Positions 1-10,759 of a stretch of 64,000 nucleotides of DNA are shown here, in pieces. A model generated the notes under the pieces. The model ran no database searches and was not told where the DNA came from. It saw only the letters and a program-made list of their open reading frames with translations. Location: positions 8,928,001 through 8,992,000 of the forward strand of contig OZ316891.1 in NCBI GenBank assembly GCA_973895155.1. The letters are read 5' to 3'. The position numbers were made by a program, and so were the translations under genes. The DNA comes from Marsupella aquatica (lineage: Eukaryota; Marchantiophyta). Numbering within the stretch: position 1 is the stretch's first letter; each line of letters opens with the position of its first letter.

Positions 1-342
1 GAGATGTCCCTAGTGCAGTCATTGAAGACAAGCATGAATGACCAATTTGGGGCTAAGGGTTGGAGGCGGGCCCTAGAGTGCCATGTGGCCCCACATAGAG
101 CTCGCAACCCCTCCACTAGGTGCAAAATACTATATTTACCATTCTCCAACCACTAGTTGCACCATTACCACTTTGGAGCTGTGTTTTTGTGTTTACTTTA
201 GGCACGATGGAACTTTGGGAAAATCACTCCCAAGTCATACAACGAGGAGTGATTTAGGAAAAGTGTCACCATGCATGCATACCGTCCTATCCAAACAGCA
301 AACAAAAATTGGTTTTGTCTCTCCAAGAGATATATAATGCAA
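1..342. other. Left flank of CACTA-1, part of an interrupted unit
   Basis: This stretch lies outside the left end of CACTA-1. No complete gene is visible. A short open frame runs to a TAA at 335-337, just before the element. If the element is removed and one copy of the putative AAT target duplication is kept, that frame (with its stop) runs into the coding-like sequence that starts at 14,633. This suggests the element inserted into an older gene or transposon remnant. The link is an inference from reading frame only; I recognise no protein family here. Confidence 0.35.
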
Positions 343-900
343 TACTAGTGGAAGACTATGTCCTTCTATATAACTATGTCATGTTTGTGCCGATATTTGG
401 ATTTGGATATATTCTATTAAATTCCAAATGAATTGTAAGGGGGCACTCCGAGAGGTAATGTACTCTTCATTGGGTCATTTTCACATAATGGTGTGTCATT
501 AATGCCAATGACTACATATAGGGTCATTTTTATAGTCATATTGGAGGTCATTTGGAGCAATGCCAAATTTGTGGTCATTAGACAGGTCCCTCATGGTGTG
601 TCATTAATGAAAACACCTCAAATTAGAATCATTTTGGTTGTCATACTACAGGTAAGAAGTTCCAAATGATTGGAAATGTGGTCCAATCAAAGGCTATTGG
701 GGGGTTCTCTTTGGAGGTACAAGGGAGTTCATTGGGTCATTTGTGAATTAAATAGTGCTTCAATCTGAATGACTAAAAGTGGGGTCACTCACGCTGTCAT
801 CTTGGAAGCCATTAATGTTGGCATATTGGAGGTCATATAGTCATGGGAAGGCTCACTTATTAATGCTTTGGTGTAATGCTCTCAAAAACTCTTAGACAAC
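343..900. repeat. CACTA-1 left subterminal repeat array
   Basis: GGTCATT, GTCATTTT, TGTCATTAATG and their complements recur many times in this AT-rich stretch, mirroring the array at the right end. In CACTA elements such short subterminal repeats are binding sites of the TnpA-type protein. No coding potential is seen here. The left boundary coincides with the degenerate inverted terminal repeat. Confidence 0.65.
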
Positions 901-1227
901 ACAACCTCATATGTAGTGCTTATGTAGCATGTAAGGGGCCCGGGATGTGGGCCCATGACGAGGATGCTGGCAAGTACACATACTATACGTATGTCTATTA
1001 AACTAATAACTATCATATGGTGAGACTAATAATGTAGTCCAAAATTGTGTTCATGCATATGGTCCTTTTTGCAGACATAACCTATCACCCAAAAAACATG
1101 GCCGGTATATAGTTAATTACACTAATGTAATCCACAACACCCTCACCTCCCATTAAGGAGGTTTAAATGAGGGGCGGGTTATGGGATTAGGGTCAATGTC
1201 TTGTTGGCACCTACACAAACAGCCATG

Positions 1228-1375
1228 ACCTTATGGGGGTGTCGTGACATTATGAGCTATTTACCTTCAGTGCCTTCCCTAGGGCCTTATGGGGGCGTCC
1301 CGACCTTGTTATTAATCTATTTAGTTGGTATTATCTATGGGCCTTATGGGGGGGTTTTGTTACATTGTTATTAAC
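1228..1375. repeat. Short direct repeats with CCTTATGGGGG core
   Basis: Three imperfect direct copies begin near 1229, 1292 and 1340. Each has the core CCTTATGGGGG followed by a T-rich, TTATTAA-containing tail. The surrounding 900-1640 has no recognisable gene. Confidence 0.5.
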
Positions 1376-1652
1376 TAGTCTCAAAAAATAACCCTAATTA
1401 ATGACCCACAATATCCACCATCCCCATCCAACAAAATACCTTACCTTTACGGGGTTTAGGGGTCCAGCAATTAGGTTTATCCCGCTCAAGCGTACCAACA
1501 GGAGCCCTTTTTCCTCAACAAACATTGAGAGGGCAACGCGATATGTGCTTAATTCTTAGCATGCCTTTGTGTGCACATTGCCAGGGCTTAGGGCTGCGCA
1601 GCTTTGTGCTCCATTCCACCAAGCGCACGGAACGAAGGCGGGCACATTTGCC

Positions 1653-1953
1653 CCGGGAGCTCGGGGGGTTAACTAAGTGTATATTTTGAGGTACCACGTG
1701 CAATCCTAGCCTAATATAAATAGACCTAATTTATAAAGAAAATATTCCAAGAATATTCTCTATTTTCAATACTAATAACCTATTTTACTTTATAAAGGGT
1801 ATATATTAAAGAATATTCTATAAACATGAGTTTATAATACCTTCTTTTGCCTCCTACGCTTTTTAAAAATTTAGTTAAAATTTGTCAAAAATACCTATTT
1901 TGGATCGCACGTGGTTCCTAAGATTTTTGATAGTCAACCCCCCGAGCCCGGGA
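1653..1953. mobile_element. Nested ~300-bp inverted-repeat (MITE-like) element
   Basis: The left arm begins with a CCCGGG/CTCGGGGGGTT motif followed by AACTA, then GGTACCACGTGCAATCC about 35 bases further in. The right arm, read in reverse complement, begins CCCGGGCTCGGGGGGTTGAC and continues with GGAACCACGTGCGATCC. Arms of roughly 55-60 bases with few mismatches flank a very AT-rich centre with no open frame. This is the architecture of a non-autonomous foldback or MITE element nested inside CACTA-1. I could not define a target duplication, so the superfamily is open. Confidence 0.55.
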
Positions 1954-3225
1954 GCAGAGATTGGAGTTGCGGGAGGAAGGGAAGGCATTCGCGCATTGGT
2001 CTCACCGTTTAGACCTGCTTAGACCTGCTTAGACCTGCAGGAGCACAGGTTGGAGTTGCAGGAGGGGAGGAGTTTCGACACTCTTCCGAGCACATGTTTG
2101 AGTTGCGGGAGGGAAGGGAAGGCATTCGAGCGTTGGGGACCCCAATCATTGTGGAAGGCAAAAATGGTGGAAGCTCGTGGATCGAAGGCAGTGAAAGCAA
2201 CTAGTCTCACCGTTCGTCAAGGAGCTATGGGAGCTGCAGGAGGTGTTACATCAGGAGCTGCGGAGCTGCGGGAGGAGTTGCAGAGCTACGGGAGGAGCTG
2301 TGGAGCTGCGGGCTGCTACTTGCAAGTTCAAGGCGGAGGTCGCAGGTAATGCTCCAATACGCTACTATGATCCTTTGCTTGCCACATTTTGTGCTATGTC
2401 GTTTGTCTGCTCCGCATTCGCTGCTACATTTCCGATTGTAGCTCAATTTTTTCCCAGAGGTCAGCTGAGCAGAGGTGAGGTCTCGTTGCTAGGAGGTGGG
2501 GAGTTCAATGTATGGGAGTTATGCGCGCGGTCCCGAGTGCCTAGGTTATCATCATAAGCACATCCGTTTGTTCCTTTTACTTGCGCATGCGCCTGCTCCC
2601 TCCCCTCTGTGCTTCCGTCAAGACTTGACGTTCAATGTTTGGCTTTCTTGGCACACCACGTTACTGAGCGCTCGTTGCTTCATTGGCATTGGTGAGGGTT
2701 GTGCAGCGTCAATGGCCCCCTCACGCTGATTACATGGCCATTGCTCCTGGCTGCATTGTGCCTTGGTAGCTTGGTCAGATGAGGTATGAGGCATGCTCAA
2801 GGCTTGGGTTGCGCAGCTAAGATTATCACTGAGCTGCCATCACGGAAGGAGCTACGGGAGTTCAAGGGCTCAAGGCAATCCATGACAACCTTCAATCGAC
2901 AACAAGCTACTGGTGATTGAGGAGTGGGAGGAGTGGTGAGGAGCGGGTGAGGACGAGCTGCAATCGGCAATCAACTATAGGAGGTTCCAGAGTGGAGGAG
3001 TTACGGGAGTTGAGGAGCTGCAGATGCCATATATGTCTGCAAGTTCCCAACATGGAAACAGATTCTGGGCCCCAAGGATAGAGGCACCAAGGAGCTGCGG
3101 TAGTTGTCCATTGTTGGAAGTGGGAGCTTCATTGCACTGTCTTTCCAGTGCAACAGCCATTGTCGGACGGTGGTGGGAGGAACTAAGGACTTCCATTTGT
3201 GGGAGCAAGTTCGGGCTTTAAGGGT
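1954..3225. repeat. G-rich captured or repeat-derived tract in CACTA-1
   Basis: Composition changes sharply here from the AT-rich element to G- and purine-rich sequence. TGCTTAGACC is repeated in tandem at about 2014-2040. A block with the core GAGTTGCGGGAGG recurs near 1966 and 2100, about 135 bp apart. GGAGCTGCGGGAG-type units recur at 2250-2320. The open frames here follow this repeat bias and are not credible genes. One sub-fragment (3030-3110, minus strand) matches the RING-like remnant at 15,290-15,360. Confidence 0.5.
3030..3110 (-). pseudogene. Captured RING-like gene fragment
   Basis: On the minus strand this segment encodes a peptide with the core YPWGPESVSMLGTCRHIWH. It is very similar to YPWGPESVSILGICGHLWH encoded on the plus strand at about 15,296-15,352. 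The DNA is about three quarters identical over roughly 70 bases. Both look like pieces of one dispersed gene or transposon-protein family. The fragment ends abruptly on both sides, which suggests capture by CACTA-1 or an older nested insertion. Confidence 0.5.
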
Positions 3226-5107
3226 AAGCGCATGATTGTGTGATCATGCGATGGTTGGAGTTTGGGTTTCTCTCTGTTTTTTTGTCTTAATCACAACCTG
3301 GACCCTCTTTCCGACCTTGTCTCAATGTTCATAGAGCTTTACATGTGCCTGCAATATATGTGTTGTCTTAAAGGATCCAGACAGATTGAATGTAATCAGT
3401 CTTAAAAACTATTCGTGCGAGGACTGCTCTGCAGAACAATTGAACACCATACACCTCAAGCTTATAATTGCAAAAACAAAATAAAGCTTACTATCTCCAA
3501 ATGACAGTGTTCCTTTCTGTCTGCTATTGATTTGCTGATTTGCTGATTTCTGATTTCTGATTTTGTTATAGTGGAACATTAAACTTCTGTTGTGGTCTGA
3601 TGATCTCCCTTCCTTAGCAACCATGTCATCATTCCAATCAATATATTGCCTACAGTCCAAGCAAGAGAGATGATTATACCTCATAGATCGCTAATGAGCA
3701 CTTCAGGACCTGTGGAACATAATGTCATCGTACGAGAAGAGTAAACAAGGACCTGGGCCTCCATCTGGTAAAATGTGCTCGTGATTAAATGTAGCCAACC
3801 AACCCATGGTGAATGCCATCCTACGGATGTAACTGCGCCCACTTTGTGTATGTCTCCTGTAGTTCCTCCTTAGCATCAATTTTTTGTGTCTGAGCTGTGT
3901 TCAGTTTTGATAAGTTATTGTGTTGTCTTTTTGTCGTCTGGCAATTATTGCCTCAAATGCTGCTGTATCTTTTTCTATCTCTTCCAGTATTTCATCGTGT
4001 TAGCATTGGCAACATTTGGTGTTTATGCGGCTGATGCCAAAAGTTTTCGGCTCGACCCTGTTTAATGCTTGAGTGGGCCAGGATTGTTTCTGCCTGAGTG
4101 GAAGGCTGGTCTGTTTAATGCTGCCTAATTGAACATAAGAATCTAAGAATCTGCTAGTAAGTTCATGGAGTTTAGGCAAATCAAGATGCAGCACCCTTGT
4201 ACCCAAAAATTCTTTTGGCAATGTTTGCTCTGTTTGTTGTGTTGAAAACTTTATTGGCAGTGTCTGACCATGAAAGTCAGCCTGATGTTTTGCCATCAAA
4301 TGATTTCAGTCTTTTACTTGAAACAAATGAATTTTGTTACAGAGAATGATCCAGAAGAAGTCTTTTCACGTTAGAGGAGTACTAACCTTCCTAGACCTGA
4401 CGCAACTTGGGATGGATCATCGCCTGGTTATCTCCCGCTTTAGACTCTGGGTAGAATTTCCCGATGCTATGCAAGGACAAGGTGAGAACTTTATTCACAG
4501 CCTTGACCTAGGTTTACTTCAGGGCCACTGCATTTTTCTCCTTTGCTAGTTGCTGCATTTATCATTTGTCATGATTTGATTGTGTGATTGTTTTGAAGTC
4601 GTAGCCGTGGTCAAAAGCTGGTCTATAAAAAACGAATTTAGGTTGCTGCTGTATATAAAGCACAGCAGGATCCAGAACTGGAAAACTGTCCCAGCAAATT
4701 TAAATTTGTAGCTCTCACTACTTGAATATATAAATTTTCCCTGATCGGTCTTAGCCTGCTACGCACAAGGCAGGCAATGAAACAAGTCTGTCCATTTTAA
4801 AACTTGAGAACCAATGCTTTGTTGAAACTCAATTGCTATTTGTTCTGTGTTGCCCTTACAGATTTTAAAAAGGCAGGGTGAGTGAGCACTGCTGGACAGC
4901 AGGCGAAGGCATATAGGTTGCAATATTTGTGATTGCTTCCAATCATAGGCCAAGGTTGTTTGCGCTGCTCAGTCCTAGTGCTTTGCCATCCATTGGTTTA
5001 TGCTGACCCTTGTGGTTACATGTCATATTTTATGCTGCACCCTCATTCTTTTGTGTCATGCTGCACCCTGTTATTCCTTCGTGTTTCACAATCTGATGTA
5101 GGTCTGA
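3226..5107. other. Intron-like region with one exon-like block
   Basis: No protein is recognised. A short tandem (GATTTGCT / GATTTCT units) lies at about 3528-3562. The block 4342-4482 looks like an exon: it is preceded by a pyrimidine-rich TTTTGTTACAG acceptor and followed by GGACAAG and a GTGAGA donor. Its G+C content is above the flanks and it lies upstream of the PHD-finger segment, so it may be another exon of the same captured gene. This is inferred from splice-like context only. Confidence 0.35.
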
Positions 5108-5781
5108 GTGTGCAGGACCATGGCTCGCAATAAGCAAAAGGCCATGAATCGTTGCAGAGGTGAATCCTCTCAAGCACCTCAATTGTCCTTATATTCAGAC
5201 ATTGAGATTAACCAGAATAGTCCACATGTATGTGCAATTTGTGATGAGGGAGGGGATCTCATTGTTTGTGATGGGCCTTGCCACCGACATTTTCATAAGA
5301 ATGTTTCCTGTCCTTTAGGTCAGCAATGGCTATGCCCAACTATATCCCTGATTGATGGCCATGTTGGAGAATGGCTTTGTGTTGATTGCAAGAATGATGA
5401 ACATTCTTGCTTTAAGTGCCATGTGTCTGGAAAAATTGGTGAAGAGGTAAGAAAATGTCCAGACCCTCTCTGTGCCCGGTTTTACTGTCGGTAGTGTTTG
5501 GTTCCTGGCACAACATCATGTGGACTCCATATTTGTCTTACTTGTGGACAGGGGCCCAATGATGGGGCTAATGGCTTTTTGGTTCAGTGCATGAGGTGTC
5601 CTAAGGCATGGCACAAGGACTGCCTGCTGTTTATCCAGCAGAGGGGATTTGCCCATGATTGAACAATTTGGGATCACTCAGCGCATGGGCAGCCCAAGAA
5701 GGGGATGTTTTACTGTCCTGACCATGACATTGACCCTACACTAGGCACTCCTGCTAGGAGCCACATATCTTGGATTTGATT
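5108..5781 (+). pseudogene. Captured PHD / extended-PHD finger gene fragment (EDM2/NSD-like)
   Basis: The translated frame has a PHD finger beginning VCAICDEGGDLIVCDGPC, then HRHFH and WLCVDC. A second Cys-rich unit follows with CFKC, CPDPLCARFY, ICLTCGQG and a final CMRCPKAWHKDC, then FYCPDHD. This tandem PHD plus extended-PHD layout is the histone-reader module of EDM2-type plant proteins and NSD-type methyltransferases; those proteins act in the nucleus on histone H3. Two in-frame stops break it: TAG at 5492-5494, where family members have a zinc-binding position, and TGA near 5660. The segment sits inside CACTA-1, upstream of and in the same orientation as the transposase gene, and lacks the rest of a host gene. 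It is best read as a transduplicated fragment. The assignment to an EDM2-like source rests on motif order and needs a search. Confidence 0.68.
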
Positions 5782-6521
5782 GAGGCTGGATGGAACACAA
5801 ACTTGAGATAGAGCTTTTTGATGGTTTCACGTGGACTTAAACAATTTTCAGAGTGCTACCACATGTGGACTATTTATATGCAGTTTGATGAACTCCTCAT
5901 GTATACACACTCTACGACAATGCATTGCGGATTGAGGCAATTAATTTTGAGAAATCAACTTTATTATCTTTTCTAGGGTAGGATTCCGATTTTCAAGCAT
6001 GTGCTTTGAGTTTGACTTTCCTCCATATTGATGTCTAAACTTCACTTGTAAATTTGTCACTGGTGTCACAAATGTTACTTATTCCAGACCTGTCTACTCA
6101 CATTCCTAATAGGCAAACAAATACCTGGAAATGATGAAGGCACAAAGATTTATGTTCATAGTATCATTCTGATGACACTGTATGTGATGCTCTATTTGTA
6201 TGCAAGAAGGAGAAGGTGCCTGACTACAGTGGATTTGAGAAACTGGGCTCTGTGGGTTTGAGCAATTGGACTGTGGTTGGCATCAGTTGTACAACTGTGA
6301 CGGTAGGCCCAATTTTGTATGCATGTCACACTGATTTAGTTTGAAAATCATAGTTTGAATACAATTTCAATCAAGCTAGCATGGCACAATTGCCACAGAA
6401 TATGTTAGGTGTGGGTAGAACTCCAAAGTTGCCGCTCTTCCATCCAGGTAGAGTACAACATCGTGATGATACTTTGTGGGTTTGAGAACAGAAGGCCTGC
6501 CACAAGAGTGGGGACCATAAG
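5782..6521. other. CACTA-1 spacer
   Basis: This AT-rich stretch has no recognisable gene. A few codon-like stretches near 6150-6300 do not match anything I know. It probably holds introns or 5' sequence of the transposase gene. Confidence 0.4.
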
Positions 6522-9500
6522 ATGTACTGCCCTTGTGTGAACTGCAAAGGGAATTATAGGACTAATCGGAATATTGCTAGAAGGCACCTTATTAAACATG
6601 GTCGGTACCCCGCATGTCGAGTGTGGGTGGGAGAGGGACAGGACTCTTCTGATGAAGAGTGGGGTGTTGACTACATGTCACAACATGGCCCTAAGGCATT
6701 GAGGGTAGCAAACCTTCAGCAGGCAACCTGTGCACAACAGCCAATTGTAGATGTTGAAGAACATTTATTTGTAGATGTTCCAGAGTATCCAACTGCGGAT
6801 GTTCAAGAACATCCAACTATAGATGTGGAAGAACATATCAAGGCTCTACTGGAAGAAACGTTGTTGAGAACCAATGAAGAATCCCCTGAGCATGAACTAG
6901 ATGATCAGGACCGTTTTGACTTGGATTTTGTACTTGGGGATGATGAGAGTGAAGGAGGTGCCCATCCTGTAAACCCCCTTGAAACCTCTGAAACTCCTGT
7001 GGAGATTGATCCTGCACAGTTATCTTTAGATGCAGCAATGCAACCTTTGTTCCCAGGCAGCAAAATAGATGTTGTGTCATTCATGTTGCTTCTGCTAAAC
7101 ATCTGTCATGGCCATGGATTCTCAAACAAAGGAGTGAATGCATTGTTGTCTTTGATGGGGGAGCATGGTATGCCTGCAGAGCATAATCTGCCCAAGAACT
7201 TATATGCTACAAAGCAGCTATTGAGAAAGCTTGGCTTGGATTATGAGAGAATCCCTGTCTGTGAGAAAGGTTGCATGCTCTTTAGGGGTGAGAATGCCAA
7301 GTTAGAAAATTGTTTAGTGTGTCAGCAGCCCAAGATGAAGAGAGTGGGGAATTCATTATAGGCAAGGAAGGTGGTGCGATATTTCCCTATAATTCCCAGG
7401 TTGAAGAGATTGTATGCCACTGCTGGTACATCTAAACTCATGACTTGGCATCATGAGAATAGAAGCACAAACAACATGGTTTGGCACGCAGCAGATTCAA
7501 AGGCTTGGAAGCATGTGGATACAAATATTGATCGGAAATTTGCAGCTGAACCAAGGAATGTGCGATTTGGGTTGGCACTTGATGGGGTGAATCCCTTTGG
7601 GAATAATTCCACAGCTTGGTCTACCTGGCCAATACTGTTGTTGAATTACAATTTACCTCCTTGGCTTACCACCAAGAAGTTCTTTGTCATGCTAGCTATG
7701 TTGATTCCACGACCTGATTCAGTAACAGAGGAACAACTGGACATAATATTGGGCCCATTCTATGAGGAGCTGGAGCTGTTGTGGAAGAAAGGAGTGCCCT
7801 GCTTTGACAAATTGCCATGCCCAGGATTGTCTCAACACTTCAACCTTAGGGCTGTGCTATTGTGGACAATCAATGATTACCCTGCATATGGTTTAATATC
7901 TGGACAACAACACTCTGGATACAAAGATGTGTCATCTGGGGGAATGTGTGGCACGTGGTTCTAAGCACTTGCAGAAATTAGAGTACAGTGGCCACCGTCG
8001 ATGGTTAGCAACAAGGCATCTATTTCGTAGACCAGACAATGCACAATACTTTAATGGTGCAATTGAGAGTCGACCTACACCATGTAGAATGACAAGCTCT
8101 GATAGAAAGAAGTGCGGAGACGAGACAACAGAATATATACAGAACGAGACAAGCTCTGATAGAAGAAGAAGGGAGGAACCAAGGTTGAGGATGAGAAATG
8201 CCCCATAAAGGTGCATGGAGTGAAGAGGGCTACTGGTCTGTACAAGTTGCCCTATTGGAATGTAAGACTCCATACTACTACAATGAATTTCTGCAATCTC
8301 TTCATATGACATTGAAATATATTCTCTTCATATACTTCCTGTACCCCAGATTTTGTAATTGTTGTATTCAATGCACTAATTTTTGAATTGTGTCCACTAC
8401 ACAAACTACTGCCCAGTGATGCCAAAAGTTGTATTCAATGCCCTAATTTCTGAATTGTGTGTCCACTGCAGAAACTACTCATTAACCATTGTCTAGATCC
8501 CATGCACTGTGAAACAAATCTTGCACACAACATTGTGCACACTATCATTGGGACCAAGGACAGTCCTTCTATGAGAGAAAACATGAAGCTCTTATAGGTG
8601 CGCCAACACCTATGGCTTGTACCCAATCCAGCTCCCAAGCGTAACGATGACAAATTGTTGATGCCCCCAGCCCCATATTGCCTGAGCAAGAAGGAAAGAA
8701 CAAGGTTCTTGGAGGTTTTATTGACCTTGAAAGGGCCCACTGGTTTTTCAAGTTCTTTGGCAAAGTGTGTTACAAAATCCAAGAAACTCTTTGGGTTGAA
8801 ATCACATGATTTCCACCAACTCATGCAACAGATTCTCCCTCTGGCAACAATGGGATTACTTGATGAAGGGGTTTGCTTGGCCATAGCTGGGGTGAGCAAT
8901 ATCTATCGCCAGATCTGTAAGAAGGTGTGGGACCCTTCAATGTATGAGAATTTGATGATGGATGTTGCATTCACTCTCTACATTTTGGAAATCCATTTTC
9001 CACCAAGCTTCTTTGATGTCATGACCCATTTAATGATTCACCTAGTGGAGGAATTAGACTTGCGTGGCCCAGTTACAGGCAGATGGATGTACCCAATAGA
9101 GAGGAACCTGAAGGTATTGAAGGGTTATGTACGAAACAAGGCACGTCCAGAGGCTTCTATGGCTGAAGGCTATGTATTAGCTAAGTCTTTGGGATTCCTT
9201 TCGGAATACATGATTGATGCAAAGGGAGAGGGAAAACGAACCTGGGAGTTGGAGGAGGATGCTGGCGTTGCAAGCATTGTTTTGGAAGGGGCTGCAAAGG
9301 CGATAACTTTGGATTGGTCTGAAATGATGGCCATGCATCATTATATATTGGAGAATGAAGAGACAGTGGCTCCATGGCACTGCAGGTACATAAACCCTAA
9401 ATTATGTTGCCCCATTGTGTTTGTATATTCATGGTGGATCATGCACTAATGTCTTCAGTGTTGTTGTTGCCATGCAGGATATATGATGCTACCAATGAGA

Positions 9501-10320
9501 CTGTTACCAAACGAAGAGTGGATTTCCGGAAGGAATGGATGAGGAAGCCTGCCAATGGAAGAAAACCAGTGGAATTTCCCGCTGACTTCCAAGAATTGCC
9601 ACCTTTAGTCAATACCCATAATTTTGAGAAAGAGTCTGAGCGGTCATTACTATCTGCATACTCCACACCACCTAGTTTGAAGGCACGACTGTATAGGGCA
9701 TGCAGAGCCTATGGGCACCATTGGAGGACTATTCTATCCTTGGGGTGTTTGAGTGATTGTGATTCTGGTGCTTTCAGCACTTTTGATTTTGGGATGGCTT
9801 CTACCCCACTGAGAAGCGAGTGGACAGGTCTGGTGCAACCATAGAAGAATCTATACACTATGTAGGGGCCTTGACAGATATCTTGGTACTGAATTACGGC
9901 AGCTTGAGGAAAGAGGTGATTATTTTCAAAGGGAAATGGGCAGATCCATCATGGACTCCTAAATCCTCTGCCAGTATGAGGTATTCCGAGTCTGGTCTTT
10001 GGCAAGTGAATTTCCATAGAGAATTGGGTGTGTCCAAGAAAATGGATTACGTTTTCCCAAAGCAAGTGGAGCAGGTTTTCTTCCACCCCAATGAGAAGGG
10101 GATAGCATGGAGAACAATCCTCCACAAAGAATCCAGGTCCACAAGGGTGTTAGGTGATTACACAGACGTTCATTTCCATGCTACAATGGAAAACAATGCC
10201 AAATTACACATCGAATTGGCTAAGGCCTGTAGGTCCAGATCAAATCCAGGACCAAATACTGGTCCCAAACGAGGCAGAGATGCAGAGGGATCTGCAAGAA
10301 AGGGCAGGCCTAAGCAGTGA
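6522..10320 (+). pseudogene. CACTA-1 transposase (TnpD/Transposase_21 type), broken
   Basis: The gene catalyses element excision and insertion in intact relatives. The N-terminal part has a CPCVNC zinc-like motif followed by RRHLIKHGRY, the transposase-associated domain. The Transposase_21 core follows (RYFPIIPRLKRLY at 7377-7415; NYNLPPWL near 7645; NDYPAYGL near 7873). A DUF4218 block is at about 8950-9210 (FPPSFFDVMTHL, RWMYPIERNLK) and a DUF4216 block at about 9870-10,150 (FPKQVEQVFF). An intron is likely at 9387-9476 (donor GTACAT, acceptor ATGCAG). Lesions: an in-frame TAG at 7359-7361, a frameshift near 7930 (the GHRRWLATRHLFRR segment continues in another frame), and disorganised sequence at 8210-8600. 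The layout parallels the gene at 22,148-25,624, but the proteins are well diverged. Confidence 0.82.
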
Positions 10321-10759
10321 ATAGGTTTTAGGTGTGTGAAGTCCATAGATGGACTACATGTATGGACTATATATGAAATCAGACTAATGGTTTACCCATT
10401 TGTGCAGTTGGTGAATGCAGCCTGTGAAAGGAAGATTGCAGGGGTTGTCACATTCTGTGAATCCTTATGAGGAGGCCCGAAATTGGAACATAGAGCATAA
10501 TGTCCAAATTATGCGTGATCTAGGACTGGGGCCAGATTGCAAGCTGATGTGTGTGTTAATATGTCTGTTGCAAATTTGATTCAGTAGATGGAGTTGTCAA
10601 GTTCCTTTTTCGTTTTCATATTCCAGATTGGTCTCATACTAGTATGGATCCTGTACATAAGTACTAGTGTTACGGTGTTGTAGATTCATTTTGCATGTAT
10701 GTTTGATCTGCATTGGTGTATGTTGATGATTGCTTTAATTGTTCCTTAGAGGCCCAACC

